Source: Deltaproteobacteria bacterium
Lineage (GTDB): Bacteria > Desulfobacterota > Desulfarculia > Adiutricales > JAGVGV01
Length of the DNA: 8,688 nt
Assembly: GCA_015233515.1 (NCBI GenBank)
Contig: JADFXS010000113.1
Location: 1-8,688, forward strand
Direction: 5' to 3'
The first letter of the stretch is position 1. The number at the start of each line of letters is the position of its first letter. The position numbers and the translations under genes are program-made. The notes below the pieces were generated by a model. It worked only from the letters and a program-made list of their open reading frames with translations, made no database searches and was not told the origin of the DNA. Shown one piece after another: positions 1 through 6,522 of the stretch.

Positions 1-193
1 CCATCTAAAATTGTTATTTCCCTGTTAAGACATAGTTGTAGATTACCCGCTACAGGCCGCGAGGCCTCTTTGATATGTAAAGAATGAAGGGGTTTTAAAT
101 TTTATTCGCTAGTCTCATGACAAGCTGCTGGGAATGCACCCGCCTGCTTATTCACCGCATAGGCGTCTAAGTCCTTTTTTTTTATTTATCAGC

Positions 194-255
194 TTGGTCC
201 GGAATCGTTAGTTCCCAACCGCCAACACAAGTCCGGTCCAACTTATGTTAAGTTG
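194..255. repeat. Overlapping inverted repeats (194-241 and 239-255)
   Basis: Bases 194-203 pair with 232-241 over nine of ten positions, with a single T-T mismatch. Next to this, CAACTTA (239-245) pairs perfectly with TAAGTTG (249-255) around a TGT loop. The two stems share bases 239-241, so they exclude each other, as in alternative RNA folds. No T-run follows on the strand expected to be transcribed, so they do not look like a terminator. Confidence 0.35.
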
Positions 256-303
256 CTTGAAACTTGGTCCAGTCAAACAATGTCTAGGAAGCACTTAGGT
301 CAC

Positions 304-340
304 CAACAATCGCGGGTTTTTAGTTTAACCTGAGTTGTTG
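304..340 (-). repeat. Inverted repeat at the start of the predicted minus-strand transcript
   Basis: CAACAA (304-309) pairs with TTGTTG (335-340) and GGTT (315-318) pairs with AACC (327-330), separated by a small internal loop. It lies right after the predicted minus-strand start site near 342, so it would form a 5' hairpin in that RNA. Confidence 0.4.
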
Positions 341-348
341 ATGCCGCC

Positions 349-400
349 ATTTTATAAGCAATATTTACACTGTCAATAAATTTTTTATGATTTTTTTATG
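349..400 (-). promoter_or_regulatory. Candidate sigma-70 promoter with UP-like A-tracts, reading leftward
   Basis: Read on the minus strand, TTGACA (376-371) is followed after 16 bases by TAAAAT (354-349), five of six matches to the -10 consensus. Directly upstream are two A-tracts (397-391 and 386-381) spaced about one helical turn, as in UP elements that bind the RNA polymerase alpha subunit. Transcription would begin near 342 and run toward base 1. No coding frame with a start signal follows within the window. Confidence 0.5.
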
Positions 401-812
401 ACAGAACATCCAAGTTCGAAGAAACATAAATATTTTTTATCCGCGTTTTCTCGATTTAGTCGTGCTTCTAGCAAAATATAGGCCAATTATTGAAATTTTA
501 AAATCAGGTGTAATGATAATCACTTACAGAAATGATCAATTCAAAATCTTTAAAAAGTGTATAGTTTTTGCTCACATAATTCTAAATTTTCGGAAAATGA
601 ATCGATTTTTTAGTGATAATAATATTTGAAGTTGTTGGGCTTGCCCTTGAAGCACTCCGCAGCACGTGGCCTTAAATCTTAGAGAGATTCGGTCTTGAAA
701 CCGGAAGAAATTGACAATGGGCCGATATTTGTGATTAGGTGACTACCTGTGGAGATACTTCCATTTAAAGTATACTAGCGAGTTTGATTTCTGTGTGGAT
801 CATGGTGTCGGG

Positions 813-1760
813 ATGGCGCAGATGTTTAATAAGAAACATTCATTCTTGGTCGTGATGGGGTTGCTGTTTTTTGCCCTGCTGTTGTCGGCTTACGCTCCAG
901 CTGAAAATCAATCCTCCCAAGGTGGAGGCCAAGCGGTCGACTCCGGATCATCTCTGCCCAGACAAACCTCCGACGGAGAGTTTTTGTTTGCCCAAGCGTC
1001 AACAAACGAATCGGCTGCTCCTTCCGGCGGCGCTGCTGTAAATTCTTCGTCACTCCCCACCCTTCAAACTTTTACCAACTCCATGGGCCAGAAGTTCGTT
1101 CTTATCCAGCCCGGGACGTTTACCATGGGCAGTCCGCCCTCGGAGGAGTGGCGGAGCAGTGACGAGACCCAGCATCAGGTCGCCATCAGCCAAGCGTTTT
1201 ATATGCAAACCACTGAGGTAACTCAAGGCCAATGGAAAGCCGTGATGGGGAGCAATCCTTCGAAGTTTGTCGACTGCGGCGACGATTGTCCGGTGGAGCA
1301 GGTGTCCTGGAATGACGTTCAGGAATTTATCCGCGGATTGAATTCCAAGGAAGGCGGCGGACGGTATCGGTTGCCGACCGAGGCCGAGTGGGAGTACGCC
1401 GCCCGGGCAGGCAGCCGGACGGCTTTCTATTTCGGGGAAAGCGCCGCTGATTTAGTTGAACATTCCTGGCATGACCGAAATTCCGGTGACAAGACCCATC
1501 GAGTAGGGACGAAGCGTCCGAATGCCTGGGGGCTGTATGACATGTACGGCAACGTTTGGGAGTGGTGCCAGGATTGGTATGGGAATTATCCCTCTAAGCC
1601 GGTAACCGACCCTCAGGGGTCTTCTAATGGGGCCTTCCGTGTCTATCGCGGCGGCAGTTGGGATCTCGGCCAACGGAGCTGCCGCTCAGCCGGACGCGGC
1701 CGGCACGAGCCTGGTTATCGCAGCTACTTCCATGGATTCCGCTTGGTCAGGGTGCAATAG
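813..1760 (+). CDS. Exported formylglycine-generating-enzyme-like (SUMF1/FGE-sulfatase fold) protein
   Basis: Protein of 315 residues. The N-terminus has a KKH basic stretch, a hydrophobic core and a possible signal peptidase I site after SAYA; there is no lipobox cysteine, so secretion to the periplasm is likely. A Ser/Gly/Ala-rich linker leads to an FGE-sulfatase domain from about residue 95 to the end, shown by IQPGTFTMGS, TTEVTQGQW, LPTEAEWEYAARAG (from 187), GNVWEWCQDWYGNY (from 246) and RGGSW followed by GFRLVR. In true FGE two cysteines after GGSW bind copper and oxidise a sulfatase cysteine. Here the first position is Leu285 and only Cys290 remains, so sulfatase activation is unlikely; the role and substrate are unknown. 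No sulfatase lies nearby. The start is uncertain: GTG 795, ATG 813 or ATG 822. I prefer 813 because of a weak GGTG motif 5 bases upstream. Confidence 0.85.
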   Translation: MAQMFNKKHSFLVVMGLLFFALLLSAYAPAENQSSQGGGQAVDSGSSLPRQTSDGEFLFAQASTNESAAPSGGAAVNSSSLPTLQTFTNSMGQKFVLIQPGTFTMGSPPSEEWRSSDETQHQVAISQAFYMQTTEVTQGQWKAVMGSNPSKFVDCGDDCPVEQVSWNDVQEFIRGLNSKEGGGRYRLPTEAEWEYAARAGSRTAFYFGESAADLVEHSWHDRNSGDKTHRVGTKRPNAWGLYDMYGNVWEWCQDWYGNYPSKPVTDPQGSSNGAFRVYRGGSWDLGQRSCRSAGRGRHEPGYRSYFHGFRLVRVQ

Positions 1761-2022
1761 TTTTTTAGATTTTTTGCTTTTTGAGAGAAAAATTTTGAAA
1801 ACGAGAGGCGAACCCGAGAGATAAAGTTTGCTACGGTGGAATACAGACCCTGTCGAACATTCCCCGCAACCCATCGCGGTAAGATGCAACTATTTTTGTC
1901 TTGCCACCAATCACCATTTTTGTTATGTAGGATTGTTTAAACTACACACGCCTGGGGTTCGGCCCGCGGTGGCTACTGCTCACTGACCCGAGGCGGAGGA
2001 AAAACCGCGAGGAGGATTTTGC
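1761..2022 (+). promoter_or_regulatory. rpsB promoter and structured leader
   Basis: A candidate promoter is TTGCCA (1901-1906), a 17-base spacer, then TATGTA (1924-1929) preceded by TG as in extended -10 promoters. The leader holds CGCGGT (1965-1970), which pairs perfectly with ACCGCG (2004-2009). The 3' arm touches the strong Shine-Dalgarno GAGGAGGA (2009-2016). GGGTT (1955-1959) can pair with GACCC (1985-1989), crossing the first stem as a pseudoknot would. In enterobacteria the rpsB leader binds S2 for autogenous repression; a similar role here is inference from position and structure. Confidence 0.45.
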
Positions 2023-2901
2023 ATGTCACAGATCACGATGAAGCAGTTGCTGGAGTCCGGCGTCCATTTCGGACACCAGACCCGGCGCTGGAACCCGAAG
2101 ATGAAACCCTATATCTTCGGCGCCCGCAATGGCATTTACATTATCGATTTACAAAAAACCGTTCAGCTTTTCAAAGTAGCTTACAATTTTGTGGCTGACA
2201 CCGTGGCCGCCGGCCATTCCGTCCTGTTTGTCGGCACCAAGAAGCAGGCGGCGGATTCCATTTTGGAAGAATCCGACCGGGCCGGGATGTACTTTGTCAA
2301 CAACCGCTGGTTAGGCGGGACCTTGACCAATTTCGAAACCATCAAGCACAGCATAGACCGGCTCAAAAAACTGGAACACATGAAAGAGACCGGATTTATG
2401 CAGCGCTATCATAAAAAAGAGATATTGGAGATGGAAAAGCAGATGACCAAGCTCAGGAAAAACCTGGGCGGCATCAAGGAAATGGATCGTCTGCCCGGAG
2501 CCATCTTCATCATCGACCCCCGCAGGGAACGGATCGCCGTGCATGAAGCCCGCAAACTCAAGATTCCGGTGGTGGCCGTGGTCGACACCAACTGCGATCC
2601 GGACGAAATCGATTACATCATCCCGGGTAACGACGACGCTATCAGGGCTATCCGTTTGATGACCGCTCGAATCGCCGATGCCTGCCTGGAAGGCCGGGAT
2701 CGTTATCAGGCTGCTATTTCCAAGGACAACGAGGAAGAAGGCGGCGAGGATTATGATGCCGGCGCCGGCGGAGCCTACGTGGCCGACATGACCCCCGAAT
2801 CCGCTCAGGCCTTGGCCTCGCGGCCGGAAGTCATCGGGGTCCGCAAGGACGAAGCTGACGAGGCGGACAACGCCGACGAAGATTACCGGGATAACGAATA
2901 A
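2023..2901 (+). CDS. rpsB: 30S ribosomal protein S2
   Basis: S2 sits on the solvent side of the small subunit between head and body and is among the last proteins to join; it helps recruit S1. The 292-residue product starts with the family signature, including [15 protein letters not shown] (13-27) and IYIIDLQKT, followed by [36 protein letters not shown] and [24 protein letters not shown] fragments in the usual order. The S2 core ends near residue 236. The remaining roughly 55 residues are Glu/Asp-rich with an Ala/Gly stretch, making the protein longer than the 241-residue E. coli S2. The ATG has GAGGAGGA 6 bases upstream. It is the first gene of the operon with tsf, pyrH and frr. Confidence 0.98.
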   Translation: MSQITMKQLLESGVHFGHQTRRWNPKMKPYIFGARNGIYIIDLQKTVQLFKVAYNFVADTVAAGHSVLFVGTKKQAADSILEESDRAGMYFVNNRWLGGTLTNFETIKHSIDRLKKLEHMKETGFMQRYHKKEILEMEKQMTKLRKNLGGIKEMDRLPGAIFIIDPRRERIAVHEARKLKIPVVAVVDTNCDPDEIDYIIPGNDDAIRAIRLMTARIADACLEGRDRYQAAISKDNEEEGGEDYDAGAGGAYVADMTPESAQALASRPEVIGVRKDEADEADNADEDYRDNE

Positions 2902-2913
2902 CTCACCATGTGA

Positions 2914-2930
2914 CCACCTCGCTTGGGTGG
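2914..2930 (+). promoter_or_regulatory. Intercistronic hairpin before tsf
   Basis: CCACC (2914-2918) pairs with GGTGG (2926-2930), extendable by a T-G pair, around a short CGCTT loop. It lies between the rpsB stop and the tsf ribosome binding site (TGGAGG, 2932-2937). There is no T-run, so it is not an intrinsic terminator. It could tune the level of tsf relative to rpsB or mark RNA processing; that role is inference. Confidence 0.4.
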
Positions 2931-2945
2931 ATGGAGGATACGAGA

Positions 2946-3563
2946 TTGGAAATCACAGCTAAAATGGTCAAGGAGCTCCGGGATAAAACCAACGCCGGAA
3001 TGATGGATTGCAAACAGGCCCTGGCGGCCACCGAGGGCGATGTCGGTAAAGCCGTGGATTGGCTGCGACAGAAAGGCCTGCTGACCGCGCGCAAGCGATC
3101 CGGCCGGGCCACCAGGGAAGGCGAAGTCCATGCTTATATCCACGCCGGCGGCAAAATCGGCGTGATGGTCGAAGTCAACTGCGAAACGGACTTCGTGGCC
3201 AAAACCGACCAGTTCCGGGAATTTACCCATAACGTGGCCATGCATATCGCCGCGGCCAATCCTTTGTGCCTGGACTCCGCTTCCATCCCGGCGGACCTCA
3301 TGGCCAGGGAAAAGGAAATCTATCGCGTCCAGGCTCTGGAATCCGGCAAGCCGGAAAAAGTCGTGGAAAAAATCATCGAGGGCCGGATAAAGAAATTTTA
3401 TGCCGAAGTTTGCCTTCTGGATCAACCCTTTATTAAAGACCCCAACATATCCATCAAAGACCTCTTGAATGATACCGTGGCCAAGTTGGGAGAAAATATC
3501 AACATCCGGCGCTTCATCCGCTACCAGGTGGGTGAAGAACTGGAAGGCGAAGCCGCGGAATAA
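2946..3563 (+). CDS. tsf: Translation elongation factor Ts, short form
   Basis: EF-Ts is the cytoplasmic guanine nucleotide exchange factor that releases GDP from EF-Tu. The start is TTG 2946, with TGGAGG at 2932-2937 (8-base spacing); it begins the typical EF-Ts N-terminus MEITAKMVKELRDKT. The in-frame GTG at 2910 would add 12 unrelated residues lying in a hairpin. The N-terminal UBA-like domain (1-52) carries TNAGMMDCKQAL, and the core has the EF-Tu-contacting motif CETDFVAKTDQF near 79-90. At 205 residues it lacks much of the second half of the core and the coiled coil of the 283-residue E. coli protein. It resembles the short class known from Thermus, so it is not an obvious truncation. 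It follows rpsB by 44 bases. Confidence 0.97.
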   Translation: MEITAKMVKELRDKTNAGMMDCKQALAATEGDVGKAVDWLRQKGLLTARKRSGRATREGEVHAYIHAGGKIGVMVEVNCETDFVAKTDQFREFTHNVAMHIAAANPLCLDSASIPADLMAREKEIYRVQALESGKPEKVVEKIIEGRIKKFYAEVCLLDQPFIKDPNISIKDLLNDTVAKLGENINIRRFIRYQVGEELEGEAAE

Positions 3564-3584
3564 TCCCGGCGACGGAGGCCAGCC

Positions 3585-4310
3585 GTGCCCTCAGGCTCCA
3601 TATACTCCCCGGTCCTGCTCAAACTCAGCGGCGAAGCTTTGCAGGGCCGGGCCGGGTTTGGAATCGATCCCCAGGTATTGGAAGATATTTCCGCCGAAAT
3701 CGCGGAAGTCCTTTCCGGACCTAACGCCATACGCATTGCCGTGGTCATCGGCGGAGGCAATATCTTCCGGGGACAGCTCCTGGCGGAGCGAGGCCTGAAC
3801 CGGTCCACCGGCGATTACATGGGCATGCTGGCCACGGTCATCAACTCCTTGGCCCTCCAGGAAGCCTTTGAAAAGCAAGGCCTGGAAACCCGCGTCATGT
3901 CGGCCCTGAAAATTGTCGAAGTGGCCGAGCCGTACATTCGGCGGCGGGCGATTCGGCATCTGGAGAAGGGGCGGGTCGTGATTTTCGCCGGCGGAACGGG
4001 CAATCCTTTCTTTACCACGGACACCGCCGCGGTACTGCGCGCCAGTGAAATCGGAGCCGAGGTTCTTTTAAAGGCCACCAAGGTAGACGGAGTTTACGAT
4101 CGGGATCCCAAAAAGCATCAGGACGCCGTCTACATACCGGAACTCAGGCACATGGAAGCCATCGAGCGCGGTCTGAAGGTCATGGATACCACGGCGCTGT
4201 CCTTGGCCATGGAAAACAAATTACCTATCATTGTATTCAACCTCACCGTTCCGGGGAATATTAAAAAGGTTCTGACCGGCGATAAAGTGGGGACCTTGGT
4301 GCGTGGTTAG
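3585..4310 (+). CDS. pyrH: UMP kinase
   Basis: This hexameric bacterial UMP kinase phosphorylates UMP to UDP with ATP, a committed step in pyrimidine nucleotide synthesis, and is usually activated by GTP and inhibited by UTP. The 241-residue length matches the family. It belongs to the amino acid kinase fold, shown by LLKLSGEAL (11-19), the glycine-rich IGGGNIFRG (55-63), GDYMGMLAT (76-84), and the nucleotide-binding [16 protein letters not shown] and [13 protein letters not shown] segments. The start is GTG with CGGAGG 6 bases upstream. It lies 21 bases after tsf and 10 bases before frr, the conserved place for pyrH in this operon. Confidence 0.97.
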   Translation: MPSGSIYSPVLLKLSGEALQGRAGFGIDPQVLEDISAEIAEVLSGPNAIRIAVVIGGGNIFRGQLLAERGLNRSTGDYMGMLATVINSLALQEAFEKQGLETRVMSALKIVEVAEPYIRRRAIRHLEKGRVVIFAGGTGNPFFTTDTAAVLRASEIGAEVLLKATKVDGVYDRDPKKHQDAVYIPELRHMEAIERGLKVMDTTALSLAMENKLPIIVFNLTVPGNIKKVLTGDKVGTLVRG

Positions 4311-4320
4311 GGAGACGGTT

Positions 4321-4878
4321 ATGATTGATGAAATTTTTGAAGACATGAAGGAACGGATGGAAAAAACCATTGTGACCCTGGACCGGGACTTGAAAAGAGT
4401 CCGGACCGGGCGCGCCTCCGTGGCCTTGCTGGACGGCATTCGCGTGGACTATTACGGAACACCTACTCCGCTCAACCAACTCGCGTCCGTATCCGTGCCG
4501 GAAGCCCGCCAGTTGCTCATCCAGCCCTGGGATTTAAAAGTTCTAGGCGATATAGAAAAGTCCATCTTAAAGTCAGATCTTGGCTTGACCCCCATGAACG
4601 ACGGCAAGCTTATTCGCATAAATATCCCGCCTCTGAGCGAACAGCGGCGCAAGGACCTGGTCAAAGTCGTGCGGAAAAAGGCCGAGGAAAACAAGGTGGC
4701 CGTGCGGAACATTCGCCGGGACGCCAACGAAATGCTCAAGGACCTGAAAAAGGAAAAACAGATTTCCGAAGACGACTTGGCCAAAGCCCAGGAAGATGTC
4801 CAGAAAAAGACCGACGATTTTATCAAAAAAGTGGATGAGGTCACCGAGACCAAGGTCAAGGAGATCATGGAATTCTAG
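4321..4878 (+). CDS. frr: Ribosome recycling factor
   Basis: RRF acts with EF-G to split post-termination ribosomes. The 185-residue product has exactly the length of E. coli RRF. The family features are clear: RTGRAS (28-33), [28 protein letters not shown], and a C-terminal charged helical region with [15 protein letters not shown] chose ATG 4321, with GGAGA 5 bases upstream. An in-frame GTG at 4303 lies inside the end of pyrH and would add six residues not seen in the family. It is the last gene of the operon; the uppS-cdsA genes that follow frr in many bacteria are absent here. Confidence 0.97.
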   Translation: MIDEIFEDMKERMEKTIVTLDRDLKRVRTGRASVALLDGIRVDYYGTPTPLNQLASVSVPEARQLLIQPWDLKVLGDIEKSILKSDLGLTPMNDGKLIRINIPPLSEQRRKDLVKVVRKKAEENKVAVRNIRRDANEMLKDLKKEKQISEDDLAKAQEDVQKKTDDFIKKVDEVTETKVKEIMEF

Positions 4879-4968
4879 GTCCTAAGGGACGGGCGTTCGG
4901 CTGAACCCGAGGACGAGCGCATTTCCCTGACTTGCCGCGGGAGCTTCATTTGGAAAAGTTTCCCGGTC

Positions 4969-4998
4969 CCGGCCGCCTACGGGCGGCTGGATTTATTA
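4969..4998 (+). terminator. GC-rich hairpin with UACG loop after frr
   Basis: Bases 4969-4977 pair with 4982-4990 (nine pairs, one G-T wobble) closed by C(UACG)G, an exceptionally stable UNCG-type tetraloop. The following ATTTATTAG is only partly T-rich, so it may be a weak terminator or a 3'-end-protecting hairpin. It lies about 90 bases after the frr stop. Confidence 0.5.
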
Positions 4999-5032
4999 GT
5001 AACGAATTATTGTCCGATCGTGTTAGGTATCC

Positions 5033-5068
5033 GGTTCCCAAGCGTCTGTTTGGGAACCATTTTTATTA
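5033..5068 (+). terminator. Intrinsic terminator of the rpsB-tsf-pyrH-frr operon
   Basis: A perfect 9-bp stem, GGTTCCCAA (5033-5041) with TTGGGAACC (5050-5058), has an 8-base loop and is followed by ATTTTTATTAT. It closes the translation operon and separates it from the riboswitch promoter about 50 bases downstream. Confidence 0.85.
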
Positions 5069-5118
5069 TCAGCCGCGATTTTCTGCTTCTGGTTCATCAA
5101 CAATTTTTAAACTCGAAC

Positions 5119-5147
5119 TTGACACTCGGCTTGGTTTACGCTAAACA
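5119..5147 (+). promoter_or_regulatory. Promoter of the cobalamin riboswitch-cobT transcript
   Basis: A perfect -35 TTGACA (5119-5124) is followed after 17 bases by TAAACA (5142-5147), a weak -10 with three of six matches. The predicted start near 5154 coincides with the first base of the riboswitch P1 stem, which supports the assignment. Confidence 0.55.
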
Positions 5148-5153
5148 TTTTTT

Positions 5154-5303
5154 TGCTTTAGCTTCCCGGAACACGGTGAAAATCCGTGGCGGTCCCGCCG
5201 CTGTATACGGGGACGGAAACGCTTTACAGCCACTGTCAGGACAAATCCTGGCGGGAAGGCGCGTCATCCGGTCGATCCGTTAGCCAGAAGACCTGCTGAA
5301 GCA
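5154..5303 (+). ncRNA. Cobalamin riboswitch aptamer
   Basis: This RNA binds a cobalamin coenzyme and controls the downstream B12 gene. The conserved core is readable: a CACGG/CCGTG stem (5172-5176 with 5184-5188) enclosing TGAAAAT, then CGGTCCCGCCGCTGT (5190-5204). The B12 box AGCCAGAAGACCTGC is at 5282-5296, close to the consensus AGCCAGGAGACCTGC. The ends close as a P1 helix, TGCTTTAGC (5154-5162) with GCTGAAGCA (5295-5303). It sits in front of cobT, and a terminator lies between them, so ligand binding should favour early termination. Confidence 0.93.
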
Positions 5304-5352
5304 GTCGCTTTCGATCCGACGCCAGGACGCGGGTTAAGCCGATGGTAAAGGC

Positions 5353-5393
5353 AGCCCCATGAGGGATATTCATCTCTCATGGGGCTTTTTATT
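5353..5393 (+). terminator. Riboswitch expression-platform terminator
   Basis: Bases 5353-5367 pair with 5372-5386 over 15 positions (one G-T wobble) around an ATTC loop, followed directly by TTTTTATT. This strong intrinsic terminator lies 50 bases after the aptamer and about 55 bases before the cobT start, the position expected for B12-dependent attenuation. Confidence 0.9.
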
Positions 5394-5448
5394 GGTGCAT
5401 TCCAAAAGGGCAAAAAAATTTTTTTTAAAAGCATAAGGAGTGGTTATC

Positions 5449-6493
5449 ATGAATAATGTGCTTAAGGGACTTATCGCCGACATTAAACCTCTGGACGCGG
5501 AAGCCATGGCCAAGGCCGCGGCCCGGCAAGATCAATTGACCAAACCCCAAGGATCCTTGGGGGTTCTGGAAACCCTCTCGGTGAAAATCGCCGGAATCCA
5601 AGGCCGGGCCAAGCCCAAGGTGGATAAAAAGACCATCTTTACCCTGGCTGGCGATCATGGCGTGGCCGCTTCGGGTGTCAGCGCCTATCCGGCGGAAGTT
5701 ACGCCCCAGATGGTTTTCAACTTCCTCCACGGCGGCGCCGGGATCAACGTTTTGGCTCGACAAATCGGCGCCAAGGTGGTGATAGCCGATCTAGGCGTAA
5801 ATTATGATTTCCCGGCCGGCTCGTCTCTGGTCGATTGCCTATGGCACGGCCAATTTTATCAACGGCCCGGCCATGACCCGGGAACAGGCCATCCAGAGCG
5901 TCCTGGCCGGAGTGAACTTGGTGGATCGGGAACCGGAACTGGAAATCATGGGCACCGGCGACATGGGCATCGGAAATACTTCGCCATCCGCGGCTATCAC
6001 CGCCGTGATGACCAAAAGCCCGGTCAGCGAAGTCACCGGGCGGGGGACCGGCTTGGACGACAAAGGGCTGGCCGGCAAGATCGCGGCTCTGGAAAAGGCC
6101 TTACAAGTCAACAAACCCGATCCCAACGATGCCTTGGATGTCCTGGCCAAGGTGGGCGGTTATGAGATCGGTGGAATCGCAGGTTTGATCATCGGTGGGG
6201 CCAGACGGCGGGTGCCGGTAGTCGTGGATGGCTTTATCTCCGGAGCGGCCGCCTTGATCGCTTGCGCCTTGGCCCCGGCCGCCAAGGATTACCTGATCGC
6301 GGCTCATCAATCCGTGGAAATCGGACACCGGAGGATCTTCAGCCATTTAGGGCTGCGGCCGCTGCTGGATCTGGATTTCCGGCTGGGTGAAGGCACGGGC
6401 GCCGCCATCGGGATGTTCCTTTGTCAATCCGCGGTGGCCATACTCAACGAAATGGCCACTTTCGCCGAAGCAGGCGTATCCGATAAGGAATAG
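5449..6493 (+). pseudogene. cobT: Nicotinate-nucleotide:dimethylbenzimidazole phosphoribosyltransferase, frameshifted
   Basis: CobT transfers phosphoribose from nicotinate mononucleotide to 5,6-dimethylbenzimidazole, giving alpha-ribazole phosphate for the cobalamin lower ligand. The N-terminal part (5449 to about 5835, 129 residues) has LTKPQGSLG and LAGDHGVAASGVSAYPAEVT. The C-terminal part (about 5834-6493, 219 residues) continues in the next frame with IAYGTANFINGPAMTREQA, MGTGDMGIGNTSPSAA and GEGTGA, whose Glu (6389-6391) matches the catalytic Glu317 of Salmonella CobT. Together they give about 350 residues, the normal length, so only a few bases are wrong. The first frame would otherwise run to a stop at 6165 with unrelated sequence. 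ATG 5449 has AAGGAG 8 bases upstream and lies behind a cobalamin riboswitch. It is a recent frameshift mutation or a sequence error; recoding is less likely. Confidence 0.9.
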
Positions 6494-6522
6494 TCCGAGT
6501 TTTCGCTGGGATAATCAGCCGG

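Larger units (their letters stand above)
1..794. other. AT-rich region without a supported gene
   Basis: This stretch is visibly richer in A and T than the rest of the window, and no open frame has a ribosome binding site plus recognisable protein. It holds a minus-strand promoter (349-400) and several inverted repeats: 54-67 (5-bp stem, GCGA loop), 194-241, 239-255 and 304-340. It also has a run of nine T at 175-183, a Fur-box-like dyad at 509-527, and a TATACT -10-like box at 771-776 before the next gene. The left edge may be the leader of a minus-strand gene outside the window, or a structured RNA. Confidence 0.6.

Noticed and set aside
100..183. Minus-strand short frame reading DAYAVNKQAG, reminiscent of a tmRNA tag, and a plus-strand T9 run that could be a terminator
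   Set aside because: No tmRNA acceptor or pseudoknot signatures nearby; the 5-bp stem at 141-165 has a 15-base loop and lies nine bases from the T-run.
688..706. TTCGGT-CTTGAA-ACCGGAA, like the anticodon arm of tRNA-Ser(UGA)
   Set aside because: The loop is one base short, the stem has a bulge, and no D-arm, T-arm or acceptor stem is present around it.
4932..5144. 70-codon open frame after frr
   Set aside because: It runs through both hairpins of the operon end and the next promoter, has no good ribosome binding site and no recognisable protein.
5020..5283. 87-codon open frame
   Set aside because: It covers the terminator and the cobalamin aptamer, whose conservation is at RNA level.
5810..5840. 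Programmed +1 frameshifting in cobT
   Set aside because: No slippery run, in-frame stop, or stimulatory structure is evident at the junction, and residues seem to be missing, which favours a deletion or sequence error.
5836..6165. Continuation of the first cobT frame to a stop at 6165
   Set aside because: The sequence is low-complexity Gly/Arg-rich and unlike CobT, while the other frame matches CobT; it is out-of-frame translation.
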